A stretch of 64,000 nucleotides of DNA, taken from positions 249,334 to 313,333 of the forward strand of contig NZ_JADNRL010000026.1 in the NCBI RefSeq assembly GCF_015595025.1, in the 5' to 3' direction. The notes under the pieces are model-generated. The model saw only the letters and a list, made by a program, of their open reading frames with translations, searched no databases and was not told the DNA's origin. The position numbers and the translations under genes are program-made. This DNA is from Halomonas sp. KAO. Its GTDB lineage: Bacteria; Pseudomonadota; Gammaproteobacteria; Pseudomonadales; Halomonadaceae. Shown here one piece after another: positions 44,831-54,608 of the stretch; the first letter of the stretch is position 1, and each line of letters opens with the position of its first letter.

Positions 44831-46188
44831 CCCAGGCATCCCTGATTTCCCCCGATGAGATCCGTCACCGCTTCGCCGCCGCCATGTCGGCCATGTACCA
44901 GAGCGAGGTGCCGCAGTACACCACCCTGCTGGAGCTGGTGGAGCAGGTGAACCGCGAGACGCTGGAGGCGAACCCGGCGCTGGCCGAACGACTGACCGAG
45001 GCCGATGAGCTGGCACGGCTCGATGTCGAGCGTCACGGCGCCATCCGTGTCGGCAGCGCCGAGGAGCTTGGCATGCTGCGCCGCCTGTTCGCGGTGATGG
45101 GCATGTACCCGGTGGGCTACTATGACCTTTCCGAGGCCGGCGTGCCGGTGCACTCCACGGCCTTTCGCCCGATCGATGATGCGGCCCTTTCGCGCAACCC
45201 GTTTCGCATCTTCACCTCGCTGTTGCGCCTGGAGCTGATCGAGAGCGAAGCACTGCGCGAGCGCGCGGCGGCCATCCTGGCCGAACGTGACATCTTCACC
45301 CCCGGCGCACGGGAGCTGATCGCCCTTAGCGAGGCCCAAGGCGGGCTCAACGATGAGCAGGCCGAGCGCTTTGTGGCCGAGGCGCTGGAGACCTTCCGCT
45401 GGCACCATGATGCCACCGTGGACCTTGCCACCTATGAGGCACTGCACGCCGAGCACCGGCTGATCGCCGACGTGGTCTGCTTCCGCGGGCCGCATATCAA
45501 CCACCTGACGCCGCGCACCCTGGATATCGACGAGGTTCAGCGACGCATGCCGGCGGCCGGCATGACGCCCAAGGCCATCATCGAAGGACCGCCGCGCCGC
45601 GACTGCCCGATCCTGTTGCGTCAGACCAGCTTTACCGCGCTGGAGGAGACGATTCGCTTCGCCGGGGAACAGGCCGGTACGCACACCGCCCGCTTCGGTG
45701 AGATCGAGCAGCGCGGTGTGGCGCTGACGCCTCGTGGCCGCGAGCTTTACGACCGCCTGCTGACCCATAGCCGCGAGCAAGGTACCGGCGGCGACAACGC
45801 GACTCACCAGCAGCGACTGGCGGAGGTGTTCGCCGACTTCCCCGACAGCGAGAGCGCGCTGCGCCGCCAGGGTCTGGCGTTCTTCGAATACCGCCTGACC
45901 GACGCCGGCCGTGCCGCGGACAAGGTTGCCGAGGCGGACCTCGAGACGCTGATCGAACGCGGACTGGTCAGCGCACGGCCGATCACCTACGAGGACTTCC
46001 TGCCGGTCAGCGCGGCGGGCATCTTCCAGTCCAACCTGGGCGGCGGGGATAACGGTGCCTACGCCGGCAACGCCAACCGCGCGGCCTTCGAGGCGGCACT
46101 GGGCGCCCCGGTGACCGACGAGCTGGCGCTATACGCCGAGCGGGAGCGTGCCAGTCGCGACGCCGTGCTGCAGGCGCTGGCCTACTGA
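44827..46188 (+). CDS. hglS: 2-oxoadipate dioxygenase/decarboxylase (DUF1338)
   Basis: Fe(II) enzyme of the VOC superfamily that turns 2-oxoadipate into D-2-hydroxyglutarate with O2 and loss of CO2, a late step in D-lysine use in pseudomonads. The 453-residue product is full length. The metal ligands known for this family are at the expected positions: His70 in DVERHGAIRVG, His226 in RGPHINHLTPRTLDID and Glu294 in FGEIEQRGVAL. Arg74, which binds the substrate carboxylate, is also present. It starts inside the ydiJ stop (ATGA). With the aminotransferase and YdiJ it completes 2-aminoadipate to 2-oxoglutarate. Confidence 0.93.
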   Translation: MTQASLISPDEIRHRFAAAMSAMYQSEVPQYTTLLELVEQVNRETLEANPALAERLTEADELARLDVERHGAIRVGSAEELGMLRRLFAVMGMYPVGYYDLSEAGVPVHSTAFRPIDDAALSRNPFRIFTSLLRLELIESEALRERAAAILAERDIFTPGARELIALSEAQGGLNDEQAERFVAEALETFRWHHDATVDLATYEALHAEHRLIADVVCFRGPHINHLTPRTLDIDEVQRRMPAAGMTPKAIIEGPPRRDCPILLRQTSFTALEETIRFAGEQAGTHTARFGEIEQRGVALTPRGRELYDRLLTHSREQGTGGDNATHQQRLAEVFADFPDSESALRRQGLAFFEYRLTDAGRAADKVAEADLETLIERGLVSARPITYEDFLPVSAAGIFQSNLGGGDNGAYAGNANRAAFEAALGAPVTDELALYAERERASRDAVLQALAY

Positions 46189-46222
46189 GCCAGGACCGCC
46201 GGCAGCACGACGGAGCCAAGGA

Positions 46223-47602
46223 TCAGCACTCGATGGCGCTGACGGCGAGGCCGCCCTTCGAGGTCTCCTTGTACTTCTCCTGCATATCCGCACCGGTATC
46301 GCGCATGGTGCGGATCACCTTGTCCAGCGAGATGAAGTGCTCACCATCGCCGCGCAGTGCCATCTGGGCGGCGTTGATCGCCTTCACCGAAGCGATGGCG
46401 TTGCGCTCGATACAGGGCACCTGTACCAGGCCGCCCACCGGGTCGCAGGTCAGTCCCAGGTTGTGCTCCAGGCCGATCTCGGCGGCGTTCTCCACCTGGT
46501 CGACGCTGCCGCCCATCAATTCGGTGAGGCCGGCGGCGGCCATGGCGCAGGCCGAGCCCACCTCTCCCTGGCAGCCCACCTCGGCACCGGAGATGGAGGC
46601 GTTCTTCTTGCACAGGATGCCTACGGCGGCGGCGGCCAGCAGGAAGTCGACCACGTCGCGCTCGCAGGCGCCCTGGCGAAACTGCATATAGTACTGGAGC
46701 ACCGCCGGGATAATCCCCGCCGCGCCGTTGGTGGGCGCAGTGACCATGCGGCCTCCGGCGGCGTTCTCCTCGTTGACCGCCAGCGCATAGAGATTGACCC
46801 AGTCCATGGCCGACATGGTGGAGGCGATCAACGAGTGGTCGTCCTTGCTGGCCAGCATGCGCTGGTGCAGATTCCTGGCGCGACGCCTGACGTTGAGCCC
46901 GCCGGGCAGCACGCCCTCGGCTTCCATGCCCTTCTCGATGCATGCCTGCATCGCCTTCCAGATGGTCAGAAGGCCCTCACGGATCTCCGTCTCGCTGCGC
47001 CACGCCTTCTCGTTTTCCAGCATCAGCTCGCTGATGCGCAGGCCGCTATCGCGACACATGCGCAGCAGCTCGTCACCGGTCTGGAAGTCGAAGGGGATCT
47101 CGGTATGGTCGGTATCCAGCACCCCCTCGGCAGACTGGGCCTCGTCGATGACGAAGCCGCCACCCACCGAATAGTAGGTATTGCGGTAAAGCTCGCCCTC
47201 GTCGCCATAGGCGAGCAGCCGCATGGCGTTGGGATGCTGGGGCAGGCTCTCTTCGAGCAGCCGCATGTCGCGCTGCCAGTCGAAGGCGACAGCGTGGCGG
47301 CTGGCCAGCTGCAGGGTACCCGAGGACTTCAGGGCATCGATCCGCGGGGCGATGACATCCGGGTCGATCAGGTCGGGCCGCTCGCCCATCAGACCCATGA
47401 CCACCGCATGGTCGGTGCCATGGCCGATGCCGGTGGCGGAGAGCGAGCCATAGAGCTCGACCTCGAGGCGCCGGGTGTGCTCAACCAGCTCCCTGGCCTC
47501 GAGTTCGGCGACAAAGTTGCAGGCGGCCTGCATCGGGCCCACGGTGTGCGAGCTGGACGGTCCGACGCCGACCTTGAAAAGATCGAAGACACTGATTGGC
47601 AT
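46223..47602 (-). CDS. sdaA: L-serine ammonia-lyase, iron-sulfur type
   Basis: Deaminates L-serine to pyruvate using a [4Fe-4S] cluster. The 459-residue single-chain enzyme has the beta domain (about 1-160, [20 protein letters not shown]) and the catalytic alpha domain with [40 protein letters not shown] and [20 protein letters not shown], which hold the cluster Cys. Length and order are those of E. coli SdaA. It lies downstream of purU and the sarcosine oxidase genes in the same direction, the final step from glycine and serine to pyruvate in betaine catabolism. Confidence 0.95.
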   Translation of the reverse strand: MPISVFDLFKVGVGPSSSHTVGPMQAACNFVAELEARELVEHTRRLEVELYGSLSATGIGHGTDHAVVMGLMGERPDLIDPDVIAPRIDALKSSGTLQLASRHAVAFDWQRDMRLLEESLPQHPNAMRLLAYGDEGELYRNTYYSVGGGFVIDEAQSAEGVLDTDHTEIPFDFQTGDELLRMCRDSGLRISELMLENEKAWRSETEIREGLLTIWKAMQACIEKGMEAEGVLPGGLNVRRRARNLHQRMLASKDDHSLIASTMSAMDWVNLYALAVNEENAAGGRMVTAPTNGAAGIIPAVLQYYMQFRQGACERDVVDFLLAAAAVGILCKKNASISGAEVGCQGEVGSACAMAAAGLTELMGGSVDQVENAAEIGLEHNLGLTCDPVGGLVQVPCIERNAIASVKAINAAQMALRGDGEHFISLDKVIRTMRDTGADMQEKYKETSKGGLAVSAIEC

Positions 47603-47746
47603 GGCTATTGTCCTTGCAGAATAATCGTTGTACGTCAGGGCTTATCGCCTCGGAACAGCAGCGTGCGTGGCGGTTCCACGTCGTGCTGCTCCCGGCGCCC
47701 TTGCTATGAAGGCCTGCAGTGAACTGACAGGTGACTGGCGGTGTCG

Positions 47747-48613
47747 TTAACGGTCGAAGACCACGGTGCGCCTGGCGTGCAGGAAGACTCGGCGCTCCAC
47801 ATGCAGGGCCACGGCGCGTGCCAGGGTGAGGCATTCGACGTCGCGCCCCTTGGCCACCAGATCCTCGGGATAGTCGGCGTGGCTCACCGGCTCCACTCCC
47901 TGGGTGATGATCGGGCCCTCATCGAGGTCATCGTTGATGTAGTGGGCGGTAGCGCCGACCAGCTTGACGCCCTTCTCATAGGCCTGGTGATAGGGCCTGG
48001 CCCCCTTGAAGCCCGGCAGCAGCGAGTGATGGATATTGATGGCGCGGCCGCTGAGCTTCTCGCACAGGTCGCTCGAGAGCACCTGCATGTAGCGGGCCAG
48101 GATCACCAGTTCCGCCCCCGTCTCCTCGACCACCTGCCACACCTGAGCCTCCTGCTTGGGCTTGGTATCCGGCGTGATCGGGAAGTGGTGGTAGGGAATG
48201 CCGTGCCACTCCGCCAGATTGGCCAGATCCGGATGATTGGAGACGATGGCGCGGATCTCGATGGGCAACTGGCCGATACGGTAGCGATAGAGCAAATCGT
48301 TCAGACAGTGATCGGCCTTGGAGACCATGATCACTACCGGCATCCGCCGGTCTGGCGGTGTCAGTTCGAACGTCATGCCAAACTCGGCGGCACGCTCGGC
48401 GAAGCCGGTCTCGAAGCTTGCGGCCTCAAACCCTTCTGCCTCCGGCCTGAACTCCGTGCGGATAAAGAAGCGTCCGCTCAGCCGATCATCGAAGGAGTGC
48501 TGCTCGGTAATGTAACAAGCATTCTCCTTGAGAAAGCGTGTGACCACGTCCACGGTACCCAACCGACTCGGGCACTGCGCGGTCATGATCCAGTTATCTG
48601 AATGACGCCCCAT
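47747..48613 (-). CDS. purU: Formyltetrahydrofolate deformylase
   Basis: Hydrolyses 10-formyl-THF to formate and THF, keeping the folate pool free when sarcosine oxidation makes much one-carbon folate. The 288-residue product has an N-terminal ACT domain (about 8-85) and a formyltransferase-fold domain with MVSKADHCLNDLLYRYRIG, IVSNHPDLANLAEWHGIPYH and the catalytic INIHHSLLPGFKGARPYHQA and HYINDDLDEGPII (Asn, His, Asp triad). AGGAG precedes the ATG. Its presence beside soxBDAG and glyA is standard for betaine users. Confidence 0.95.
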   Translation of the reverse strand: MGRHSDNWIMTAQCPSRLGTVDVVTRFLKENACYITEQHSFDDRLSGRFFIRTEFRPEAEGFEAASFETGFAERAAEFGMTFELTPPDRRMPVVIMVSKADHCLNDLLYRYRIGQLPIEIRAIVSNHPDLANLAEWHGIPYHHFPITPDTKPKQEAQVWQVVEETGAELVILARYMQVLSSDLCEKLSGRAINIHHSLLPGFKGARPYHQAYEKGVKLVGATAHYINDDLDEGPIITQGVEPVSHADYPEDLVAKGRDVECLTLARAVALHVERRVFLHARRTVVFDR

Positions 48614-48633
48614 GAGCCTGACTCCTGTGATGG

Positions 48634-48670
48634 CGAAAAGCCGGGAGGGGGAAACATCCCGCCCCCGGCC
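48634..48670 (-). terminator. Hairpin with T-run downstream of the cupin gene
   Basis: GC-rich arms (48640-48650 and about 48659-48669) with one bulge; on the minus strand TTTT follows. It lies between the cupin stop and the purU start and would separate purU-sdaA from the upstream genes. Confidence 0.55.
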
Positions 48671-48746
48671 TGACCCTGACGAGTGGTACAGCGGCTGGCA
48701 TCAACCGCCGATACGCCGCCATATCAACTCAATGCGAAAGATTGAT

Positions 48747-49091
48747 TCAGGCAAAAACAAAATACTTGCGTACCGTTTCAACCACTTCCCAGGTCCCTTT
48801 GAACCCCGGCTCGACGATAAAGATATCACCCGCCTTCAGGTGAATCGGCTCGCCATTTTCCGGGGTGAGAATGCAGTACCCTTCACGGAAGTCACAGTAT
48901 TCCCACTTGTCGTAGTTCACTGCCCATCTTCCCGGGGTACAGATCCAGGTGCCCATGGTCTTGGTCCCGTCCTCCGACGCGTAGGCGTTGAGGTTGACGG
49001 TATGAGGATCGCCAGAGAGCTTTTCCCAGGAGCCGGCGTCCAGCAGCACGTCCGGCTGTGCATCACGCAGTACCTTGATCTTGTCGGTCAT
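48747..49091 (-). CDS. Small cupin-domain protein (DUF861/cupin_3-like)
   Basis: A 114-residue single-domain beta barrel. The cupin_3 pattern is visible: MGTWICTPGRWAVNYDKWEY, CDFREGYCILTPENGEPIHL, KAGDIFIVEPGFKGTWEVVE and KYFVFA at the end, as in ureidoglycolate hydrolase-like/EutQ-like cupins of unknown role that often accompany amine or amino acid catabolism. The usual metal His triad is not clear. It lies between sarcosine oxidase and purU with a palindrome before its start. Function in the betaine pathway is only suggested by place. Confidence 0.85.
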   Translation of the reverse strand: MTDKIKVLRDAQPDVLLDAGSWEKLSGDPHTVNLNAYASEDGTKTMGTWICTPGRWAVNYDKWEYCDFREGYCILTPENGEPIHLKAGDIFIVEPGFKGTWEVVETVRKYFVFA

Positions 49092-49123
49092 TGTTCTTCC
49101 TTAACGATATTGTTGATCTTGTT

Positions 49124-49142
49124 GCATATCATGGTGATATGC
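49124..49142. promoter_or_regulatory. Perfect palindrome upstream of the cupin gene
   Basis: Arms GCATATCA (49124-49131) and TGATATGC (49135-49142) around three bases, 33 bases before the minus-strand cupin ATG. It looks like a transcription factor operator; no regulator is adjacent. Confidence 0.5.
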
Positions 49143-49254
49143 CCCTATGCCGCTCCTCGGTTCGTGATGCAGCAAGCTCGAACAACAGGCATCCCTGCAG
49201 AACAAGCCATCCTGCAGAACAAACAAAGAAGCGGCCTTGCTCACCGCCCGGCTC

Positions 49255-49905
49255 CTAACGCTGCACACCAATGCCATACTCGGCGCCGGCGTCCAGGATC
49301 CAGCGATAGAGGTAGTCGGCGAAGCTTCTGCGCAGTACCAGCTCATAGCGCTCCTCGCCGGGACGGCGCAGGACAAGGCTGGACTTGCCGAACACCACAC
49401 TGACCGCCTTGCCCACCGGGAAATTGCTCGGGTGGACATCGTAGTTGGTCGACTTCATCAGCAGCTCGCGGACCTTTTCCCCCTCCAGGGAGACCAGGGT
49501 CTGACCGCCGCTGACATCGACGATGGCATAGTGGGCATCACCCAGGGCGTCGCGCAGTCGCTGCTCGACGTCGAGCTCCTCGCCACCGGGCACGATCACC
49601 AGCCACTCATCCGGCGACAGCCACTGAACGCTGCGCTCGCCGCTTTCGTCCAGCGACAGCCCCAGGGGCTGGCCGGGCAGGCTGATGCCCAGCACCTTGC
49701 GCACGGCTTCATCGAGAACGATGGCCCCGCCGCGCAGGATCAGATGGCCCAGGAAGGCCTGCTCCTTGAACAGGACTCCGCTGCCGGATGTCGCGGCCGG
49801 CACACTGCCCGTGTTGTACGCCACGGACAGCGGTGACTCCTTGGGAATCGAAGCGTCCGGGTGGGTGTTGAAGGTCGCAACCTTGCCGTAAGTGATATCA
49901 GACAT
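49255..49905 (-). CDS. soxG: Sarcosine oxidase gamma subunit
   Basis: Smallest folate-side subunit of heterotetrameric sarcosine oxidase, 216 residues. ATG 49905 overlaps the soxA stop by eight bases and follows GGGAGAG; the longer frame to 49986 is a shadow of soxA. Recognisable are LSLDESGERSVQWLSPDEWL, YAIVDVSGGQTLVSLEGEKV and the C-terminal ELVLRRSFADYLYRWILDAG, typical of SoxG and related to the GcvT fold. It is the last gene of soxBDAG. Together with SoxB, D and A it oxidises sarcosine to glycine, passing the methyl group to THF. Confidence 0.93.
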   Translation of the reverse strand: MSDITYGKVATFNTHPDASIPKESPLSVAYNTGSVPAATSGSGVLFKEQAFLGHLILRGGAIVLDEAVRKVLGISLPGQPLGLSLDESGERSVQWLSPDEWLVIVPGGEELDVEQRLRDALGDAHYAIVDVSGGQTLVSLEGEKVRELLMKSTNYDVHPSNFPVGKAVSVVFGKSSLVLRRPGEERYELVLRRSFADYLYRWILDAGAEYGIGVQR

Positions 49906-52900
49906 GCTGACGCTCTCCCTTGGGATCGATGAATACGGGGCTGACGACCTCGACCTCATGGGCCTGACCGTCCGGCATCGGCACATAGAGCTTCTCGCCC
50001 ATGCGGTCCCGACCGCCCTTGATCACTGCCAGAGCAAAACCGCTCTCCAGGTTCGGGCTGTAATAGCTCGAGGTCACATGACCCAGCATATCCATGGGAA
50101 TGGGCTGGTCCTTGTCGACGACGATATGGGCGCCCTCTTCCAGCACCACCTTCGGGTCGACGGGCTTGAGCCCCACGAACTGCTTGCGGTCCTTGCGCGC
50201 CGTATCCGGACGCGTCAGGGCGCGCTTGCCGATCCAGGAGAAAGGCTTGTCGTAGCCGATCGCCCAGAACATGCCCAGGTCTTCCGGGGTCACCGAACCG
50301 TCGGTGTCCTGGCCGGCGATGATCAGTCCCTTCTCGGCACGTAGCACGTGCATGGTCTCGGTGCCGTAGGGCGTCAGGTCATACTTCTTGCCGTGCTCGA
50401 ACAGGGTCTTCCAGACATGCATGGCGTAGTTGGCCTGCACGTTGATCTCGTAGGCCAGCTCCCCGGTGAAGGAGATGCGGAACACCCGCGCCGGGACATC
50501 GGCCACCTTGCCGTTGCGCCAGTCCATGAACTTGAACTGCTCGCGGTCGAGATCGATATCGGTGATCTCGGACAGCAGCTTGCGCGCATCCGGGCCGGTC
50601 ACGGTCATGGTCGCCCAGTGATCGGTGACCGAGGTGAAGTACACCTGCAGCTCCGGCCACTCGGTCTGGTGCCACAGCTCCAGCCACTCCATCACGCCGG
50701 CGGCGCCGCCGGTGGTGGTGGTCATCAGGAAGTGGTTCTCGCCCAGGCAGCTGGTGGTGCCGTCGTCCATCAGCATGCCGTCGTCCTTGCACATCAGGCC
50801 GTAGCGTACCCGGCCAGGCGCCAGCTTGGCCCACTTGTTGGTGTAGACGCGACCGAGGAATTCCCGCGCATCCGGCCCCTGGATATCGATCTTGCCCAGG
50901 GTGGAAGCATCGAGGATGCCGACGCCGGTACGTACCGCCAGGCTCTCGCGTGCCACGGCTTCATCCATGGTCTCGAGCTTGCCGTTGACCTTGCGTGGGA
51001 AGTACCAGGGGCGCTTCCACTGGCCGACGTCCTCGAACTCGGCACCATTCTCCACATGCCACTGATGCAGGGCGGTGTAGCGCTCGGGGTCGAACAGCTC
51101 ACGGCAGTGACGTCCGACGATGGCGCCGAAGGTGACCGGCGTATAGTTGGGCCGGAACACCGTGGTACCCACCTCGGGAATCGACCTGCCGAGACAGCGC
51201 GCGGCGATGGCCATGCCGTTGATGTTGCCCAGCTTGCCCTGGTCGGTGCCGAAGCCCATGGCGGTGTACCGCTTGACGTGCTCGATGGACTCGAAGCCCT
51301 CGCGGGTGGCCAGCTCGATGGCCGCCGCGGTGACGTCGTTCTGCATGTCGACGAACTGCTTGGGCGCACGCAGGGTCGGCTTCTCGTGGGGCACCTGATA
51401 GAGAGCACAGGCCTCGCCTTCGCGAATCGTCTCGGCTCGGGGCGGCTCGATGGCGCTGGCAGACTTGCCCAGCGCGGCAAGCGCCTCACTCGCCTTGGCC
51501 GCACCATCGGCCAGGCCCTCGGCCAGGTCATGCACGCCGCGGGCGCTGCCGGCGGCGTGCACCCCCTTCACCAGGCTGGGCACGAAACCGAGGATCTCTT
51601 CGTCCCAGGTGGGCCGCGCACCGGTATGAGAGGCCAGGTGGATCACCGGGCTGTAGCCGCCGGAGCTGGCGATGGTGTCGCACTCCAAAAGCTCGGCCTG
51701 ACCGGTGACCTTGAAGGCCGCGGCATCGATGGTCGCCACACGGGCGCCGCTGACACGCTTGTCCCCCTTGGCCTCGAGCACCGCCGAGCCTTCGATGATG
51801 CGGATGCCACGGGCACGGGCCTGCTCGACCAGCTCACCATCCGGATGACGGCGCGCATCGACGATGGCCACCACGTCACGGCCGGCTTCATCCCAGTCCA
51901 GGGCGGCACGATAGGCATGATCGTTGCTGACGGAGAGCACCAGCTTGTTACCCGGTACCACGCCGTAGCGGCGAATATAGGTGGAGACCGCACCGGCCAC
52001 CAGGTTGCCCGGCACATCATTGTTGCCATAGACCAGCGGGCGCTCATGGGCTCCTGTGGCCAGCAGCACCTGCCCCGCCCGCACGCGATGCATGCGTGAG
52101 CGCGTGAGCCGGACACCGTCGACCGTCGGCGCGGCCTCACCGAGATGCTCGGTGCGCCGTTCGTGCAGGGTCACGAAGTTATGGTCATGGTAGCCGTTGG
52201 CCGTGGTGCGCGGCAGCAGGGTGACATTGTCGTTCTCTGCCAGCTCGCTGATCACCTGTTCGGCCCACTGGGCGGCCGGCTGATCGTCGAGCAGCTCACG
52301 GCTGGCAAGCAGCGAGCCACCCATCTCCTCCTGCTCATCGCAGAGGATCACGCGAGCGCCGGCACGGGCGGCGGTAAGCGCGGCGGCCAGACCCGCGGGG
52401 CCAGCACCGACCACCAGCAGGTCGCAATGCTGGTTGAGGTGGTCGTAACGATCGGGGTCGTTCTCCATCGGGCTGCGACCCAGACCCGCTCCCTTGCGGA
52501 TGTATTTCTCGTAGGTCATCCACATGGAGGCCGGCGCCATGAAGGTCTTGTAGTAGAAGCCCGGCGGCATGAAGCGCCCACCCAGCTTGCCGACCAGACT
52601 CATGACATCACGCTGCACGTTGGGCCAGCCGTTGGTGCTCTGTGCCGTGAGGCCCTCGAACAGCGCCTGCTGGGTGGCACGCACGTTGGGCACCTGGGCC
52701 GCCTCGGTGCTGCCCAGCTGGACCAGCGCATTAGGCTCCTCGGCCCCGGCGGCGACGATGCCGCGCGGACGCGAGTACTTGAAGCTGCGGTTGACGAGAT
52801 CCACCCCATTGGCCAGCAGTGCCGAGGCCAGGGTGTCACCGGCATGGCCCTGATAGCGCTTGCCGTTGAAGGTGAAGCTCAGGGTGCGGCCGCGGTCGAT

Positions 52901-52936
52901 GCGTCCACCCTGGCGAAGACGATTCGGCTGATTCAT
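49898..52936 (-). CDS. soxA: Sarcosine oxidase alpha subunit
   Basis: A 1012-residue subunit. An N-terminal ferredoxin-like domain (about 15-105, SFTFNGKRYQGHAGDTLASA) precedes an NAD-binding Rossmann domain (LLVVGAGPAGLAAALTAARA, about 172-195) with ATGAHERPLVYGNNDVPG. The C-terminal half (about 610-1000) is a GCV_T/aminomethyltransferase fold that binds THF: KIDIQGPDAREFLGRVYTNK, SFTGELAYEINVQANYAMHV and GLIIAGQDTDGSVTPEDLGM. Length and layout equal those of Corynebacterium and Pseudomonas SoxA. The four-base overlap with soxD shows coupling. Confidence 0.96.
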   Translation of the reverse strand: MNQPNRLRQGGRIDRGRTLSFTFNGKRYQGHAGDTLASALLANGVDLVNRSFKYSRPRGIVAAGAEEPNALVQLGSTEAAQVPNVRATQQALFEGLTAQSTNGWPNVQRDVMSLVGKLGGRFMPPGFYYKTFMAPASMWMTYEKYIRKGAGLGRSPMENDPDRYDHLNQHCDLLVVGAGPAGLAAALTAARAGARVILCDEQEEMGGSLLASRELLDDQPAAQWAEQVISELAENDNVTLLPRTTANGYHDHNFVTLHERRTEHLGEAAPTVDGVRLTRSRMHRVRAGQVLLATGAHERPLVYGNNDVPGNLVAGAVSTYIRRYGVVPGNKLVLSVSNDHAYRAALDWDEAGRDVVAIVDARRHPDGELVEQARARGIRIIEGSAVLEAKGDKRVSGARVATIDAAAFKVTGQAELLECDTIASSGGYSPVIHLASHTGARPTWDEEILGFVPSLVKGVHAAGSARGVHDLAEGLADGAAKASEALAALGKSASAIEPPRAETIREGEACALYQVPHEKPTLRAPKQFVDMQNDVTAAAIELATREGFESIEHVKRYTAMGFGTDQGKLGNINGMAIAARCLGRSIPEVGTTVFRPNYTPVTFGAIVGRHCRELFDPERYTALHQWHVENGAEFEDVGQWKRPWYFPRKVNGKLETMDEAVARESLAVRTGVGILDASTLGKIDIQGPDAREFLGRVYTNKWAKLAPGRVRYGLMCKDDGMLMDDGTTSCLGENHFLMTTTTGGAAGVMEWLELWHQTEWPELQVYFTSVTDHWATMTVTGPDARKLLSEITDIDLDREQFKFMDWRNGKVADVPARVFRISFTGELAYEINVQANYAMHVWKTLFEHGKKYDLTPYGTETMHVLRAEKGLIIAGQDTDGSVTPEDLGMFWAIGYDKPFSWIGKRALTRPDTARKDRKQFVGLKPVDPKVVLEEGAHIVVDKDQPIPMDMLGHVTSSYYSPNLESGFALAVIKGGRDRMGEKLYVPMPDGQAHEVEVVSPVFIDPKGERQHV

Positions 52937-53307
52937 GCCTTGACTCCTTCCTGACCTGCGACCATTCCCGCCTCGTCGGCGACGTTTACAGCAGCCCCCT
53001 GCTCGGCGGGCTTGCCCTCCGGGTGCTCGGCGCTGAAGCGAGGCTGCTCACCCATTCGATAGGTCTCGAGGATCTCGTAGCTCGCCGAATTACGTGTGAT
53101 GTTGAAGAACTTGCGGCAGCCGATCGCGTGCACCCACAGCTCATGGTGGATGCCGCGCGGGTTGTCACGGAAGAACAGGTAAGCACCCCACTGATCATCG
53201 CTGCAGGACTCGGGGTCCTCGGGACGGGCGATATGCGCCTGGCCCTTGGGGGCGAACTCCTCTTCGTCGCGGTATTCGTCGCAATAAGGGCAATGGATAT
53301 AGAACAT
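52933..53307 (-). CDS. soxD: Sarcosine oxidase delta subunit
   Basis: Zinc-binding delta subunit, 124 residues. The N-terminal Cys/His site is in YIHCPYCDEYRDEEEF, followed by DDQWGAYLFFRDNPRGIHHE, the family hallmark, and WVHAIGCRKFFNITRN. The acidic and Ala-rich C-terminal tail from about residue 95 is somewhat longer than in many homologs, which often end near 100. It overlaps soxA by four bases and follows soxB by 12. Confidence 0.95.
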   Translation of the reverse strand: MFYIHCPYCDEYRDEEEFAPKGQAHIARPEDPESCSDDQWGAYLFFRDNPRGIHHELWVHAIGCRKFFNITRNSASYEILETYRMGEQPRFSAEHPEGKPAEQGAAVNVADEAGMVAGQEGVKA

Positions 53308-53319
53308 GTTGTTATCTCC

Positions 53320-54570
53320 TTAGTGCGCGACGCCGGCGGCGCCATGTTCGTCGACCAGGGCACCGGTGTTGAAGCGGTCGATCGAGAACGGCGCTGCGAT
53401 GGGATGCATCTCGCCCTTGGCGAGGCTCGCCGCAAAGACATGACCGGAACCCGGAGTGGCCTTGAAGCCGCCGGTGCCCCAGCCGCAGTTGAAGAACAGC
53501 CCCTTGACCTTGGTCTTCGAGAGGATCGGACAGGCATCCGCACAGGTGTCGACGATGCCGCCCCACTGACGGTTCATGCGCACCCGCGAGAAGATCGGGA
53601 ACATCTCGACGATGGCCTGCAGGGTGTGCTCCACGGTGGTGTAACTGCCGCGCTGGCCGTAGCCAAGGTAGCCGTTGATACCGGCGCCGATGACCAGATC
53701 ACCCTTGTCGGACTGGCTGATATAGCCATGCACATGGTTGGACATCACCACGGTGTCGAGCACCGGCTTGAGCGGCTCGGAGACCAGTGCCTGCAGCGGA
53801 TGAGACTCCAGCGGCAGCGTGAGGCCGGCCATCTTGGCCACCACGCCGGAGTTGCCCGCCGTGACGCAGCCGATGGTCTTGGATTCGATATCACCGCGAT
53901 TGGTGTGCACGCCATACACCTGGCCATCGCGAATCTTGAAACCCGTGACCTCGGTGTTCTGCAGGATATCCACCCCCAGGGCGTCCGCCGCCCGGGCGTA
54001 GCCCCAGGCCACCGCATCGTGGCGAGCGACGCCGGCGCTCTTCTGCCAGGAGGCGCCGAGGATCGGATAGCGGGCGCGCTTGGAGGTGTCGATGACCGGC
54101 ACGATCTCCTTGATCTGGTCGGGGTAGATCACCTCACTGTCGACGCCGTTGAGCCGGTTGGCATGCACCCGGCGCTGGATATCGCGCATATCCTGCAGGG
54201 TGTGTCCCAGGTTCATCACGCCACGCTGGGAGAACATCACGTTGTAGTTGAGGTCCTGAGACAGCCCCTTCCACAGGTCCAGCGAGTGGTCATAGAGGCG
54301 TGCCGACTCGTCCCACAGGTAGTTGGAGCGCACGATGGTGGTATTACGCGCGGTATTCCCCCCCCCCAGCCAGCCCTTCTCCAGCACTGCCACGTTGGTG
54401 ATGCCGTGGTTCTTGGCCAGGTAGTAGGCGGTGGCCAGGCCATGGCCCCCGCCACCGACGACGATGACATCGTACTTTTTCTTGGGGGTCGGATTGCGCC
54501 ACTGGCGCTGCCAGTTCTCGTGGTGGCTGAGCGCGTGCTTGGCCAGCCCGAAGCCTGAATAGCGTTGCAT
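53320..54570 (-). CDS. soxB: Sarcosine oxidase beta subunit
   Basis: Flavin subunit that oxidises sarcosine, with FAD and covalent FMN, 416 residues. DAO fold: [20 protein letters not shown] (FAD-binding, about 32-52), [35 protein letters not shown] and [20 protein letters not shown] near the C-terminus. The start at ATG 54570 follows AGGAGAGAG; the longer frame to 54798 runs into glyA. It is the first sox gene and lies 38 bases after glyA in the same operon. Confidence 0.96.
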   Translation of the reverse strand: MQRYSGFGLAKHALSHHENWQRQWRNPTPKKKYDVIVVGGGGHGLATAYYLAKNHGITNVAVLEKGWLGGGNTARNTTIVRSNYLWDESARLYDHSLDLWKGLSQDLNYNVMFSQRGVMNLGHTLQDMRDIQRRVHANRLNGVDSEVIYPDQIKEIVPVIDTSKRARYPILGASWQKSAGVARHDAVAWGYARAADALGVDILQNTEVTGFKIRDGQVYGVHTNRGDIESKTIGCVTAGNSGVVAKMAGLTLPLESHPLQALVSEPLKPVLDTVVMSNHVHGYISQSDKGDLVIGAGINGYLGYGQRGSYTTVEHTLQAIVEMFPIFSRVRMNRQWGGIVDTCADACPILSKTKVKGLFFNCGWGTGGFKATPGSGHVFAASLAKGEMHPIAAPFSIDRFNTGALVDEHGAAGVAH

Positions 54571-54608
54571 GTCTCTCTCCTGAATCCGCTGCTGATTCGT
54601 TAAGGCGA

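Noticed and set aside
50348..52099. 583-codon antisense frame over soxA
   Set aside because: No domain and no ribosome site; soxA is unmistakable on the other strand.
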